From assembly GCF_000169435.1 (NCBI RefSeq), contig NZ_AAYB01000001.1, positions 744,001 through 808,000 on the forward strand: DNA of 64,000 nucleotides, in the 5' to 3' direction. Positions 16,503 through 24,861 of the stretch are shown here, in pieces (the stretch's first letter is position 1; each line of letters starts with the position of its first letter). The stretch is from Roseobacter sp. CCS2 (lineage in GTDB: Bacteria > Pseudomonadota > Alphaproteobacteria > Rhodobacterales > Rhodobacteraceae). A program made the position numbers and the translations under genes. Below the pieces are notes generated by a model. It was not told the DNA's origin and did no database searches. It was given only the letters and a program-made list of their open reading frames with translations.

Positions 16503-17405
16503 ATGACAAAGCAACCAACCAAACACGCCTTTTGCACAGATTACGCCCGTGCGGAAGGCGAACCCTTGGCAGGATGGGGTGCACATCAATCCCGCAACAT
16601 TCTAATCCAGTGGCCGAAACGCCATTGGAAACATTCATTGCGCATCGCGGCTGGTATGTCCGATGATTTGGTCGCCGCAATCGACGAAAGCGTCGAACTG
16701 GGATGGCGGGTGAACCTGATCGACCGCAAACCCTATTTGGGCGAAACGCTGCGGGTCTACCAGTTTCCAGATGCGGTCGCCTTTGATATCTCACCCGATG
16801 ATTTGCCCCGTTTGATCCGTGACATTACGTCTGGGAACACCAATGCACAGGCACCGCACCCCCTAACCAAACCTGTGATAACCTGCTGCACCCACGGAAA
16901 ACACGACCGCTGTTGCGCCAAGTTCGGGTTTGCCAGCTACAAAGCGCTCGCTACCGCCGCCGAAGGCCGCGTCTCGGTCTGGGAAGTTACCCATCTTGGC
17001 GGATGCCGTTTGTCCGCCAGTGTCCTTGTGTTTCCGCAACTGCATAAATACGGACGGGTTGGCGTCAGCGATGCTGCGGGTTTGATTGATGCCGCCATAA
17101 ACGGTGCTCCATACTTGCCAAAATATCGCGGCGCATCCCACCTGTCGCCGCCCGCCCAAGTTGCCGATCTCACTGTGTTGAAATCTTTAGCCGAGCAAGG
17201 TCGCGTTGGCCCCGTTTCGTTGACTGAAGTCAGCACAGGCGAAAATCACGTTCGATTTCACTTTACCTCTCCGAAGTTGACTGGAGAAGTCATCAGTACA
17301 GCCAACCAAATCGCCACCTACGGAAGCTGCGAAGATCTTGAAAACGAACCTGGCCCTAACAGCAAGACCATTTGGACTGCTAAGATTGTCCCAAGCGGTC
17401 CTTGA
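16503..17405 (+). CDS. Sucrase/ferredoxin-like thioredoxin-fold Fe-S protein
   Basis: 300 residues, no signal peptide, so cytoplasmic. The centre carries 'CCTHGKHDRCCAKFGF' followed about 45 residues later by 'THLGGCRLSASVLVFP', the pattern of the sucrase/ferredoxin-like family (thioredoxin-like [2Fe-2S] proteins). In plain ferredoxins of this kind four Cys hold the cluster; here the C-x(7/8)-C pair and the later Cys are present. It is the last gene of the siderophore operon, 12 bp after binding protein 4. This context suggests a role in reducing ferric siderophore after uptake, but that is inference. Family assignment is from the motif only. Confidence 0.7.
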   Translation: MTKQPTKHAFCTDYARAEGEPLAGWGAHQSRNILIQWPKRHWKHSLRIAAGMSDDLVAAIDESVELGWRVNLIDRKPYLGETLRVYQFPDAVAFDISPDDLPRLIRDITSGNTNAQAPHPLTKPVITCCTHGKHDRCCAKFGFASYKALATAAEGRVSVWEVTHLGGCRLSASVLVFPQLHKYGRVGVSDAAGLIDAAINGAPYLPKYRGASHLSPPAQVADLTVLKSLAEQGRVGPVSLTEVSTGENHVRFHFTSPKLTGEVISTANQIATYGSCEDLENEPGPNSKTIWTAKIVPSGP

Positions 17406-17534
17406 AGTGATCTTCACGCATTCGACAATTATTCTCGGTGGCATAAAATGCCAAAGCGGTCATTAGCGTAAATGCAGTGAATGCACAGTTTGTCCGCACT
17501 GCGGCTATTTATAATCATGCGACCGAACGTCTGT

Positions 17535-17573
17535 AACTCAACCCTAAGGCGGTTAACATAACACCCCTTAGCC
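17535..17573 (+). repeat. Direct repeat copy 2 (partner at 8707-8745)
   Basis: It carries the same 'aactcaa' lead and the perfect 15-base core (17548-17562) as copy 1, in the same orientation. It lies about 130 bp after the last gene of the siderophore operon, so the repeats bracket the whole iron island. The core is followed by 'accccttagcc', partly matching copy 1. Confidence 0.6.
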
Positions 17574-17819
17574 GACGTTCACGCTTCGTTACGGCAAGCG
17601 ATTTCAGCCAAAGGTTGTCTGCGCGTGAAGTTCATTGAAAGCGCACGCGCAGACACAATTGCCACAAACTGCCGGACATATGGTCCGACATGATGGGCCC
17701 AAACGGGATCGCCGCCATTCCCATCACCACGCTCGATCCGCCCCACAGTGCGGCGTCTCCTGTGGTCCCCGCGCTTCATGGATCCGGGTCCCCAAAATCT
17801 ACTTCGCAAATCAAACTGC
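17574..17819. other. Intergenic stretch before the ParB-like genes, no credible gene
   Basis: About 250 bp lie between direct repeat copy 2 and the stop of the second ParB-like gene. A minus-strand frame (17579-17911) is open, but half of it overlaps the ParB-like coding sequence and its composition (Arg-rich, no recognisable motif) suggests a shadow or a decayed remnant. I see no terminator for the ParB operon with a convincing T run. Confidence 0.35.
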
Positions 17820-18719
17820 TTAAGACGCGAATGCCTCCCGTTCAGTGATCTTCTCAAACTCAGGCAGAAATTCCTCATGGTGCAGGGCGAGGTATTTGGT
17901 GATCCGCTCATTGCTCACCAACCGCGTAACGTAGCCCCGCGCCAAAACAAGGTCGAGATGATCAGCCCCATAACTGTCTTCGACCAAACGCACTTCTCGT
18001 TCGAGGTTGGCGGACTCGCGTTCCATCAGATCAAGCTGTTCGCGTGAGATGCCTTTTATCTTCTTCGGTGTCGCACCAGAGACCAGTTGGCTTTCAGGTG
18101 TCCCCGCCAAGAGAGATTGGGCGTAGTTAACGGTATATTTGTTCATCGTCATCATCAGCTGTGCCGCTTCTATCTGGCGCATTGGTTTCATTTTCTTGAG
18201 GATACGAAACCCGGTCAAAGCAACCTGCTTGTCTTTCAGCATTTCGGCGGCTTCAGGACAGATGCCATCAAGCAAACGCCGCTTTTCTTGAAGCGTCTTG
18301 ATGTTCACATTCAATGCTTTTGCCAAACGTTCCTCAGATGCACCCAGGGTTAACGCGCGCAAAATCATCTTATGTTCTTGGATTGTCGCAAGCCTGCTGA
18401 TCCGCTTGTTATAGGTGAAGGCTTCATCATCGGTGGAAATGATGCAGGGCGTCTCGCTCACGCCTTGATCCTTAAGCACTTCCAAGCGCAGATGCCCATC
18501 AAGCAACGTGTATTGCGTGGGATCTTGTCGATCACGGGTCACAACGATCGGCTCGACGAGGCCAATCTCTGCAATGGATGCGACAATCCGTTTGAATTTG
18601 ACCGTCTCCTTCGTTTGCGGAGTCACGACATAAAGTGGTGCGATATGATCGAAAGCGATGCGTCGTAAGTCGCGCTCGAATGCGGCGGCAACAATCTGTT
18701 CTTTGTCTCCAGTTGTCAT
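17820..18719 (-). CDS. ParB/RepB-like protein B (third gene of the recombinase operon)
   Basis: 299 residues. The N-terminal half follows the ParB/Srx fold: 'IAPLYVVTPQTKETVKFKRI', 'IAEIGLVEPIVVTRD', then 'YTLLDGHLRLEVLKDQG', where 'GHLRL' sits at the GxRR nucleotide-binding box, and an HTH region ('ASEERLAKALNVNIKTLQEK'). The C-terminal half resembles the plasmid-partition RepB C-terminal domain ('ALTGFRILKKMKPMRQIEAAQLM'). The classical ENLQR box is replaced by 'SRLATIQEH'. Its ATG overlaps the stop of the upstream ParB-like gene. No ParA/RepA ATPase or RepC replication gene is nearby, so ordinary plasmid partition is unlikely. Role unknown; DNA binding is expected. Confidence 0.75.
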   Translation of the reverse strand: MTTGDKEQIVAAAFERDLRRIAFDHIAPLYVVTPQTKETVKFKRIVASIAEIGLVEPIVVTRDRQDPTQYTLLDGHLRLEVLKDQGVSETPCIISTDDEAFTYNKRISRLATIQEHKMILRALTLGASEERLAKALNVNIKTLQEKRRLLDGICPEAAEMLKDKQVALTGFRILKKMKPMRQIEAAQLMMTMNKYTVNYAQSLLAGTPESQLVSGATPKKIKGISREQLDLMERESANLEREVRLVEDSYGADHLDLVLARGYVTRLVSNERITKYLALHHEEFLPEFEKITEREAFAS

Positions 18720-19618
18720 GTCATGGCACCATCAATGCGGGTCAATCGATCTGCGATTGTCTTGGGAATATTGGACAGGCCTTCTGCGCGCAAAAGCGTG
18801 ACAAAGTTCTCGTCTGAAAACAGCGTTTTCAAGGACTGGGTCAGAAACATGATTTCGCTTCGTGTCGCCCCGGCCTTACGCAGCAGGATTTTCTTCTTTT
18901 CCACATCGTTTTGATAGGTTCGCAGCAATGTCTCAACAGAGAGGTTTTTGCGCGACCTCTTGTCTGAAGTGCCACGTCCTTTGCCAAACTGTTTGCGCGC
19001 TTCGACCAAACGCTTCGCCGCCATCAGACGACCACCGCGCAAAACCTTGCTTTCATAGGCCTGACGCAGCACCGTCTGTACGCCAACATCATCGGCCTCG
19101 GCTATATCGACGGCGACGCTAACTGGAATTTTCCCACTTTCAACGGCGCGCAAGAGCCGATGTTCATGGCTTTCCAGCAATCGAATGACACCGTGCACGT
19201 ATTTGACCGATAGCTGGGTCTTCGCGGCGATCTCCCGCTCAGAGTATCCGCTGTCTTTGAGGCGTTTGATGTCCCTCAGTAGATCAAGCGAGTGGTGCTG
19301 CCTGCGTGCTAAGTTTTCGACGAGGCTCATCACGAGACAATCCTCAGAGCTGGCGGTGATGACAACTGCGGGTATTTTCTCTTGCTTTAAGGCCTTGAAG
19401 GCTTCCAACCGGCCTTGGCCACAGACCAATTCGTATGTCAGATCCCCGCACTCATCATTTTTGCGAGCGGCAACAGTGATCGGGCGTTTCAGGCCAAGTT
19501 CAGCGATGTTCGCGACGATTTCATCAAAGACCTTTTGATTGCGAATGCGCGGGTTGACCACGGTGATCGCATCAACCGCAATGAGCTCGGTGTGTTCCTG
19601 TGGGGCATCAGACATCAT
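18716..19618 (-). CDS. ParB/RepB/Spo0J-family protein A (second gene of the recombinase operon)
   Basis: 300 residues. It is closer to canonical ParB than its neighbour: 'IAELGLKRPITVAARKND', 'YELVCGQGRLEAFKAL' (nucleotide-binding box), 'SLVENLARRQHHSLD' (the ENLxR box), then an HTH ('YSEREIAAKTQLSVKYVHGVI'), 'SGKIPVSVAVDIAEAD' and a basic helical C-terminus ending in 'SNIPKTIADRLTRIDGAMT'. It starts in the stop codon of the recombinase gene (ATGA) and its own stop overlaps the next ParB-like gene. The three proteins are thus made from one message in close ratio. The likely function is site-specific DNA binding linked to recombination; not demonstrated. Confidence 0.78.
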   Translation of the reverse strand: MMSDAPQEHTELIAVDAITVVNPRIRNQKVFDEIVANIAELGLKRPITVAARKNDECGDLTYELVCGQGRLEAFKALKQEKIPAVVITASSEDCLVMSLVENLARRQHHSLDLLRDIKRLKDSGYSEREIAAKTQLSVKYVHGVIRLLESHEHRLLRAVESGKIPVSVAVDIAEADDVGVQTVLRQAYESKVLRGGRLMAAKRLVEARKQFGKGRGTSDKRSRKNLSVETLLRTYQNDVEKKKILLRKAGATRSEIMFLTQSLKTLFSDENFVTLLRAEGLSNIPKTIADRLTRIDGAMT

Positions 19619-21108
19619 GCGACCTCCAAGACTGAAGTGCGCTCACACATGGTGAAGAATTTTGTGAGGTCATCAAGTCGATAAGCGTCGAGCGACAAGC
19701 CATTGCTTTCCGAAAGGCGCAATTTGGAACGTGTCATGTCGACAGTTGGCAGGAGGTAGTAATCTAGCGGTGTTTCATTTGCCTGATCCATGCGCACCAC
19801 AACTGTGATGTCTGGCAAGAGACCCGTATCTAACCTGATGTTCCATCGATACGCACCGGCACCGGTCTGTGTGCATCTGGCGATGACAACAGAAGCGGAA
19901 AATTCATCATTCATGGTCAGAAGGCTCGTCTTGGTACCATGCTTGACCAGGCCGCCAACCTGTTCGATCCCACCTACTGTCTCATGGATGATTTCCGCAT
20001 GCATCTTACGCAGGCGCTTGTTGATCTCGATGTAGCGATAGTCTCTGTCAGGGGTGAAGCCGACCAACTTATATGCTCTGAGTAAGCTACCAAACCTGCT
20101 TTGATATGCGCCACTGGACGGCAAGGCGCTGGCTTCGTTGATGACAATGCCAGATAGAAAGCCATGCATCTCAAGGGCGTCCCGCAATCCGTCCAACATT
20201 TCTTCGTCGGAGTAACGTTGTGCTTTGGTCGCAAAGATTGCCTTGGCTGCGGCAAACAATCCGGCATCTACAATGGCTTCGAACGCGCCCTCGGAGCGTA
20301 CCCAGCTGTCAGGACTATTGTGTACATGGCGTTTCTTCAATTTGAATGAGCTGCGGTTCCAAATGTTGTTACCGATATACTTCTCGTTTGAGAGCAGCTG
20401 ACGTACGACGGCAGGTGTCCAATCCCGGTCCAGATCCGTTTTGATCCCCTTGCTGTTCAGATCGGCGGCGATCATGGCTTCGGATTGATTGTCATCGACA
20501 AAGTTGCGGAAAATCTGGTTCACAATCGCGATCTCATCGTCCGGGCCCGGTACAAGTGTCACACGGTCCGTTTGAATGCTCTTATGTTCGCCACGAACGA
20601 GAATACCTTTCTGATTGCCAGTCTCATCAATCAGCATGCGGCGCAGGCCGTATCCGGGAGGGCCACCCTGACGATAGCCCATCTCAATCAACCGAGACTG
20701 ACCCGCAAAGACCTTTTGCGATAGCTCGCGGCTATATTCACCGGCCATCGCGCGTTTGACGCCTTTTACAATAGTGGAAACAGGAGTGCCATCATTCTCA
20801 AATTGCTCGGCGCAGTACTCGACTGAGATGCCCGCACGTTTGCAGACAAATTCATAATATGCGCCTTCATCCGCGTCTTGAAACCGACCCCAGCGGCTGA
20901 TGTCGTAGACTAGGACAGTGTTGAAGTCCGTTTTCCCGGCTTGGATGTCATTGAGCAGCTGCGTGAGGCCATCACGGCCCTCAATCCGCAGTCCGCTTTT
21001 ACCCGCGTCGGAATAGGTTTTGACAATCCGATACCCCCGCTGTTCAGCGTATATGCTGATAGCATCTGACTGGTTTTCGGTAGAGTATCGCTGATGCTCG
21101 GTCGACAT
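19615..21108 (-). CDS. Large serine recombinase (5' end probably frameshifted)
   Basis: The resolvase-type catalytic domain is followed by the 'Recombinase' domain and a long C-terminal DNA-binding part, 497 residues from the ATG at 21108. The catalytic Ser lies in 'MSTEHQRYSTENQ'; other motifs are 'VLVYDISRWGRFQDADEGAY', 'KGVKRAMAGEYSRELSQKV', 'GGPPGYGLRRMLID' and 'WTPAVVRQLLSNEKYIGNNIWNR'. Family members normally have ten or more residues of the first beta strand before this Met. The same frame continues upstream as 'RAAQYVRM', the expected strand, but contains no start codon before a TAG. The likely start, ATG at 21155, lies one base out of frame. It is the first gene of a three-gene operon with two ParB-like proteins, coupled by an ATGA overlap. 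Confidence 0.8.
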   Translation of the reverse strand: MSTEHQRYSTENQSDAISIYAEQRGYRIVKTYSDAGKSGLRIEGRDGLTQLLNDIQAGKTDFNTVLVYDISRWGRFQDADEGAYYEFVCKRAGISVEYCAEQFENDGTPVSTIVKGVKRAMAGEYSRELSQKVFAGQSRLIEMGYRQGGPPGYGLRRMLIDETGNQKGILVRGEHKSIQTDRVTLVPGPDDEIAIVNQIFRNFVDDNQSEAMIAADLNSKGIKTDLDRDWTPAVVRQLLSNEKYIGNNIWNRSSFKLKKRHVHNSPDSWVRSEGAFEAIVDAGLFAAAKAIFATKAQRYSDEEMLDGLRDALEMHGFLSGIVINEASALPSSGAYQSRFGSLLRAYKLVGFTPDRDYRYIEINKRLRKMHAEIIHETVGGIEQVGGLVKHGTKTSLLTMNDEFSASVVIARCTQTGAGAYRWNIRLDTGLLPDITVVVRMDQANETPLDYYLLPTVDMTRSKLRLSESNGLSLDAYRLDDLTKFFTMCERTSVLEVA

Positions 21109-21259
21109 GCGGACGTATTGCGCAGCCCTCTGGCAGTTGTCGTGCTTGTGATCATCGTCTGGCTAACTCAATGCTGTGGCCCTCCATTATTCAAATTCGC
21201 AAACCTGTACGGGAACTCTGCGATTCCTTCCTCAATCTTAACGGGAAAGGATTGGAAGC

Positions 21260-21628
21260 ATGTTTCATAAAAAGGGCAGCTTGTTTCATCGTGAATGCAA
21301 GGGACTGGTTTCTGCTTCAGAATACCGAAAGGCGATCAGTTCGGCGCTGTCTCAGGAATTGGGCGGCGCTGGTCGCGCGGCGAAAGAAACAGCTCGTTGG
21401 ACGGGAAAAAGCGAACGAACAGCTAAAAACTGGATGTCGGAAACCTACGGTCCAACTGGTGAAAACCTGATTGAGCTGATGCGGCATTCAGACACCGTCC
21501 TTGACGTTGTCCTAGTTTTGGCAGGTCGTCACGAGGAACGGTTAGCTAGACGGTTCACCTTTGCTAGGGATGAAGTAGCTGAAGTTTTGCGTGGTCTTGA
21601 TTCGATCTGTAGGCCCGATGACGGCTGA
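21260..21628 (+). CDS. Small HTH-like protein divergent from the recombinase operon
   Basis: 122 residues from an ATG preceded by AAAGGA. Residues ~25-70 ('ISSALSQELGGAGRAAKETA', 'WTGKSERTAKNWMSETYGP', 'GENLIELMRHSD') read like an XRE-type helix-turn-helix region with a conserved Trp/Asn turn. I recall similar unnamed proteins beside serine recombinases in other alpha-proteobacteria. The ~150 bp between this gene and the recombinase would hold a divergent promoter, so it may regulate the operon or act as an accessory recombination factor. No catalytic motif is visible. Confidence 0.55.
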   Translation: MFHKKGSLFHRECKGLVSASEYRKAISSALSQELGGAGRAAKETARWTGKSERTAKNWMSETYGPTGENLIELMRHSDTVLDVVLVLAGRHEERLARRFTFARDEVAEVLRGLDSICRPDDG

Positions 21629-22077
21629 TTGACCGCCTGCACCGTAATTCTTGAGATCTATCGCCTTTGGGCGAAAGGAAATCCTTTGAGTCGCAAAAGG
21701 CAAAGTTAGTGCGTTGCGGCTTCAAAATTCCCTTTCAAAATCAGACCTTGGTCATCTCGAAAAAGGTAAAACTATGTGTCGCCCCACAATATTATGTAAA
21801 ACGACACATAGCTTCGTCTTTGATAAGCTGCGTCGTGCTTTCCCATCCAATAGTGGTTTTGCGCCCGACTTTAAAACCTCTTCTTCGGATAGATGTGGAG
21901 ATGGTATGCGCGGCTCATAGAAGCTGTCGTGGAAATTTAGAAACTCTGCTGGATAGCCGCTGGTTCAACTGCGCGCCTAAAGCAGATCAAATTCATAAGT
22001 CCGCCGCTGGCTGAAAGTCAGGCTGTTTCTTTTCCACTAAGCTGGTAATCCTAGGGCCAGAAAAAGAGGCTAATCCT
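21629..22077. other. Intergenic stretch before the A-T-R gene, no credible gene
   Basis: This stretch is A+T-rich. Short open frames occur (for example 21667-22014 and 21714-21920), but none shows a ribosome site, codon bias or motif I can support. The last ~50 bases should carry the ribosome site of the next gene ('agaggctaatcct' just before the ATG at 22078). No promoter consensus is clear. Confidence 0.4.
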
Positions 22078-24861
22078 ATGACATCACCTCAAACTGTTGG
22101 CAGTGAACTTGCGCAGGCGATTGTGGAATTTTCGCACTTGCCTGCGATGTCCGACAACGCTGGTACACTCACATATGACAGGTTGGGCCAGTTTGTTGCG
22201 GACTTGGGCCATCATTTGGATACATCGCAGGTTGTCGGTATTTTTGGCTCACCGGGTGTTGCAATGGCTGCAAGCGCGACGGCCTGCGTCATCTCTGGTC
22301 GTCCGTTTGTCCACCTTGATCCTGCCATGCCGCAGATCGTACAGCACAACATTGTGTCCGAACTGCAGGCCAGCCTGATTATTACCTGCGAAACACCTGA
22401 GCCGGGCCAATTGCCGGGCAGTTGCGAAACGATTGATGCCAATGAACTACTTGGACGCGCGGCAGCACCCTATGCACCGCTGTGTCCGGCCCCTGTCGCG
22501 CCGCATGATCCCATCTATCTTGTGGCCACATCTGGCACCACGGGTCGGCCCAAGTGCATCCCCGTAGCCCAAGACGCCGCTTTCCTGTCATATCAATGGC
22601 GCGACGCATTCACGCCATATGGCGTGGACATGCGCATTGGTATCTACGTCTTTGCGATTTGGGAGATGTTCCGCCCGCTCCGCAAAGGTGCAGGTCTGTG
22701 GTTTCCCGATGCCAGCACATTGTTCGCACCAAGAAAGTTGGCCGATTTTCTGATCGCGCATGACATTGATGAAATGCTGTTCACGCCATCGTTCTATGAC
22801 ACGTTTCTTAACGCGCTGGACGATCAAAAGGCAGCTGCGCTACCGCTCAGGCGGATTGTCCTGAACGGAGAGATCGTGAGCGATGATTTAATCACCGCGT
22901 CATTGTCCAAACTACCCGATGTTGCCTTGTGGAACCTCTACAGTATCTGTGAAACCCATGATGTCTGCATGTCGCATTTGACGGAACCGGCAGGTGATGC
23001 GCCCGCATCCGTTGGTGTTCCGATGGAATATTTGCGCGCTGTTATACTGGATGACAACGATACGCCCTGCCCGCCCGGCAGTTCGGGGCAGCTTCACTTT
23101 GAAGGGCCAAGGATGCTTGGTCCGGGGTATGTCAACCGTCCCGAGGAAACACGCCTGCGGTTTCGCGAACTGACCATCGACGGGCGCAAGGCGCGGCTTT
23201 ATGACACCGGCGATCAGGCTTGGGTGGATGATACCGGCGCGCTGCATATTGAGGGGCGGATTGCCCATATGCTGAAATTACGCGGATTTTCGATCCAGAC
23301 CAGAGAGCTGATTGATACCATGCGCGACCGCTTGGCCTTTTCCAGTGCAGCACCTTGGGTGTCAGAGGTCGGCGCGCGGGGTCAATCCCTGATCTTTTAC
23401 TTCGCAGCTGATGCGGAACAGGCAAAACGCAATACTGACAACTGGGGGCTTGCGGCGGGCGCAAACAAAACCCCACCATCCCTTGCCGCTGACCTGCGAT
23501 CTGTGCTGCCTGCGTATTGTGTGCCTTCATTCATTGTTCAGATGGATGCGCTGCCATTACACCCTGTATCCGGCAAGGCAGATATGCGGGCGTTGCCGCC
23601 GGTTGAGGAAGACACGTCTGCCATCGACAATGCGGAAGATGCGGTGATTGCTGCGGCGGCTTTGGCTATGTCTTGTGGACCGTCCGACATTGATCCCGCC
23701 CTTAGTTTTCATGATCAGGGCGGTGATTCACTGATGTGCGTCACGCTGATGCTTGAGCTTGAAAAAACCTATGGCATGCCCATCGACTTTGATCTTGCGA
23801 TGAATGTACCGCTGCACCGGCTTGACCAGCTCATGACACAAGAGGCCGATGCGCCCGCACCAACAGAGGATTTCAACCGACGGGGTATTCTGTTGACCGG
23901 TACAACAGGGTTTTTGGGCGGGCATGTTTTGGCAAAGGCCGCTGGCGATCTGTCCGCGGACGAAGTTGTCTATTGCCTTGTCAGGGATAAAAATCGCGGT
24001 GCACGTGATCGCTTGAACGACGTGGCGCTTGCGCATGGTGTGCCCAAGGACCGCTATGTTATCGTGCACGGAACGTTGGATGCACCGCAGTTTGCGCTTG
24101 AACCTGATGCCTACGCCGCGTTGGCAAAATCAGTCACAAAAGTTGTTCATTGCGCGGCGATGGTCAACTTGGCCATTGGACGCAAAGACATGCTGGATTG
24201 GTCTGCACGCGGCATGGAAACGGTGCTTGGTTTCTGCACCGACGCGCAAGCAGATCTGCGCTTTACCTCATCAAGTGCGGTATTTCCCGACCAAGGTGGC
24301 CCGTGGCCGGAAGCGCCGGTGACACTGTGGGAAGGATGCACCGGTTATGGCGCAGCAAAAATTGCGGCTGAAGCTGCAATTCTGGCCTCGGGCATATCAG
24401 CCGCAATTGTGCGTTTGCCGTCACTTTATGATCTGGACACACCAAACCCACGCGACATCTATGAGATTATTCTAAAGGCGTCGCTACGTGCCGGATCTAT
24501 GCCACAAGCGCTGGAATTTCCGATGACCGATGTGACCGCAGCCGCTGCATTTTTGCTGGGCGATGTCACCGCACCGGGCGGTGCGATCTACAACCTGATG
24601 GCCGATACCCGTATTCTACCGCAAGATCCGGCGGCATTGCCGACAACGCAATGGCTGGCGACAGCGGAACTGCCGCAAGGCATTGCCAAGGTCATTGCCG
24701 AGTTCCCGGACACTTTATGCGCCAATTCAGATTTTGAAAACGCCGCCGCACGCGCCGCTTGGGCCCGGGTCAGCGACCAGCCTTTCGACACAATAAGCGA
24801 CGCTGACACTTTGCTGGCACGCCGCGCACGCGATTACCACAAAGATCCCGCATTAACCTGA
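22078..24861 (+). CDS. Stand-alone adenylation-carrier-thioester reductase (A-T-R) enzyme
   Basis: A 927-residue multidomain enzyme like those that activate a carboxylic or amino acid and release it as an aldehyde or alcohol. Residues ~1-520 are an AMP-forming adenylation domain: A3 'LVATSGTTGRPK' (~148-159), A5 'NLYSICETHDV' in place of the common NxYGPTE, A7/A8 'YDTGDQAW' and 'GRIAHMLKLRGFSIQTREL', A10 Lys in 'HPVSGKADM'. Residues ~530-600 are a carrier domain with the phosphopantetheine Ser551 in 'DQGGDSLM'. The rest is a reductase of the NAD-binding-4 type: 'LLTGTTGFLGGHVL' (~604-617) and catalytic Tyr757/Lys761 in 'YGAAK'. It overlaps the convergent SDR gene by 28 bp. A phosphopantetheinyl transferase is needed but not seen in the window. 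Substrate unknown. Confidence 0.83.
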   Translation: MTSPQTVGSELAQAIVEFSHLPAMSDNAGTLTYDRLGQFVADLGHHLDTSQVVGIFGSPGVAMAASATACVISGRPFVHLDPAMPQIVQHNIVSELQASLIITCETPEPGQLPGSCETIDANELLGRAAAPYAPLCPAPVAPHDPIYLVATSGTTGRPKCIPVAQDAAFLSYQWRDAFTPYGVDMRIGIYVFAIWEMFRPLRKGAGLWFPDASTLFAPRKLADFLIAHDIDEMLFTPSFYDTFLNALDDQKAAALPLRRIVLNGEIVSDDLITASLSKLPDVALWNLYSICETHDVCMSHLTEPAGDAPASVGVPMEYLRAVILDDNDTPCPPGSSGQLHFEGPRMLGPGYVNRPEETRLRFRELTIDGRKARLYDTGDQAWVDDTGALHIEGRIAHMLKLRGFSIQTRELIDTMRDRLAFSSAAPWVSEVGARGQSLIFYFAADAEQAKRNTDNWGLAAGANKTPPSLAADLRSVLPAYCVPSFIVQMDALPLHPVSGKADMRALPPVEEDTSAIDNAEDAVIAAAALAMSCGPSDIDPALSFHDQGGDSLMCVTLMLELEKTYGMPIDFDLAMNVPLHRLDQLMTQEADAPAPTEDFNRRGILLTGTTGFLGGHVLAKAAGDLSADEVVYCLVRDKNRGARDRLNDVALAHGVPKDRYVIVHGTLDAPQFALEPDAYAALAKSVTKVVHCAAMVNLAIGRKDMLDWSARGMETVLGFCTDAQADLRFTSSSAVFPDQGGPWPEAPVTLWEGCTGYGAAKIAAEAAILASGISAAIVRLPSLYDLDTPNPRDIYEIILKASLRAGSMPQALEFPMTDVTAAAAFLLGDVTAPGGAIYNLMADTRILPQDPAALPTTQWLATAELPQGIAKVIAEFPDTLCANSDFENAAARAAWARVSDQPFDTISDADTLLARRARDYHKDPALT

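Noticed and set aside
17579..17911. Minus-strand open frame overlapping the ParB-like gene
   Set aside because: Half of it lies inside a better supported gene in another frame, and it is Arg-rich with no motif. It is probably a shadow or decayed remnant.
17820..19618. A plasmid replication/partition region (repABC)
   Set aside because: Two RepB/ParB-like proteins are present but there is no RepA-type ATPase, no RepC and no origin-like repeat array; both genes are coupled to a serine recombinase instead.
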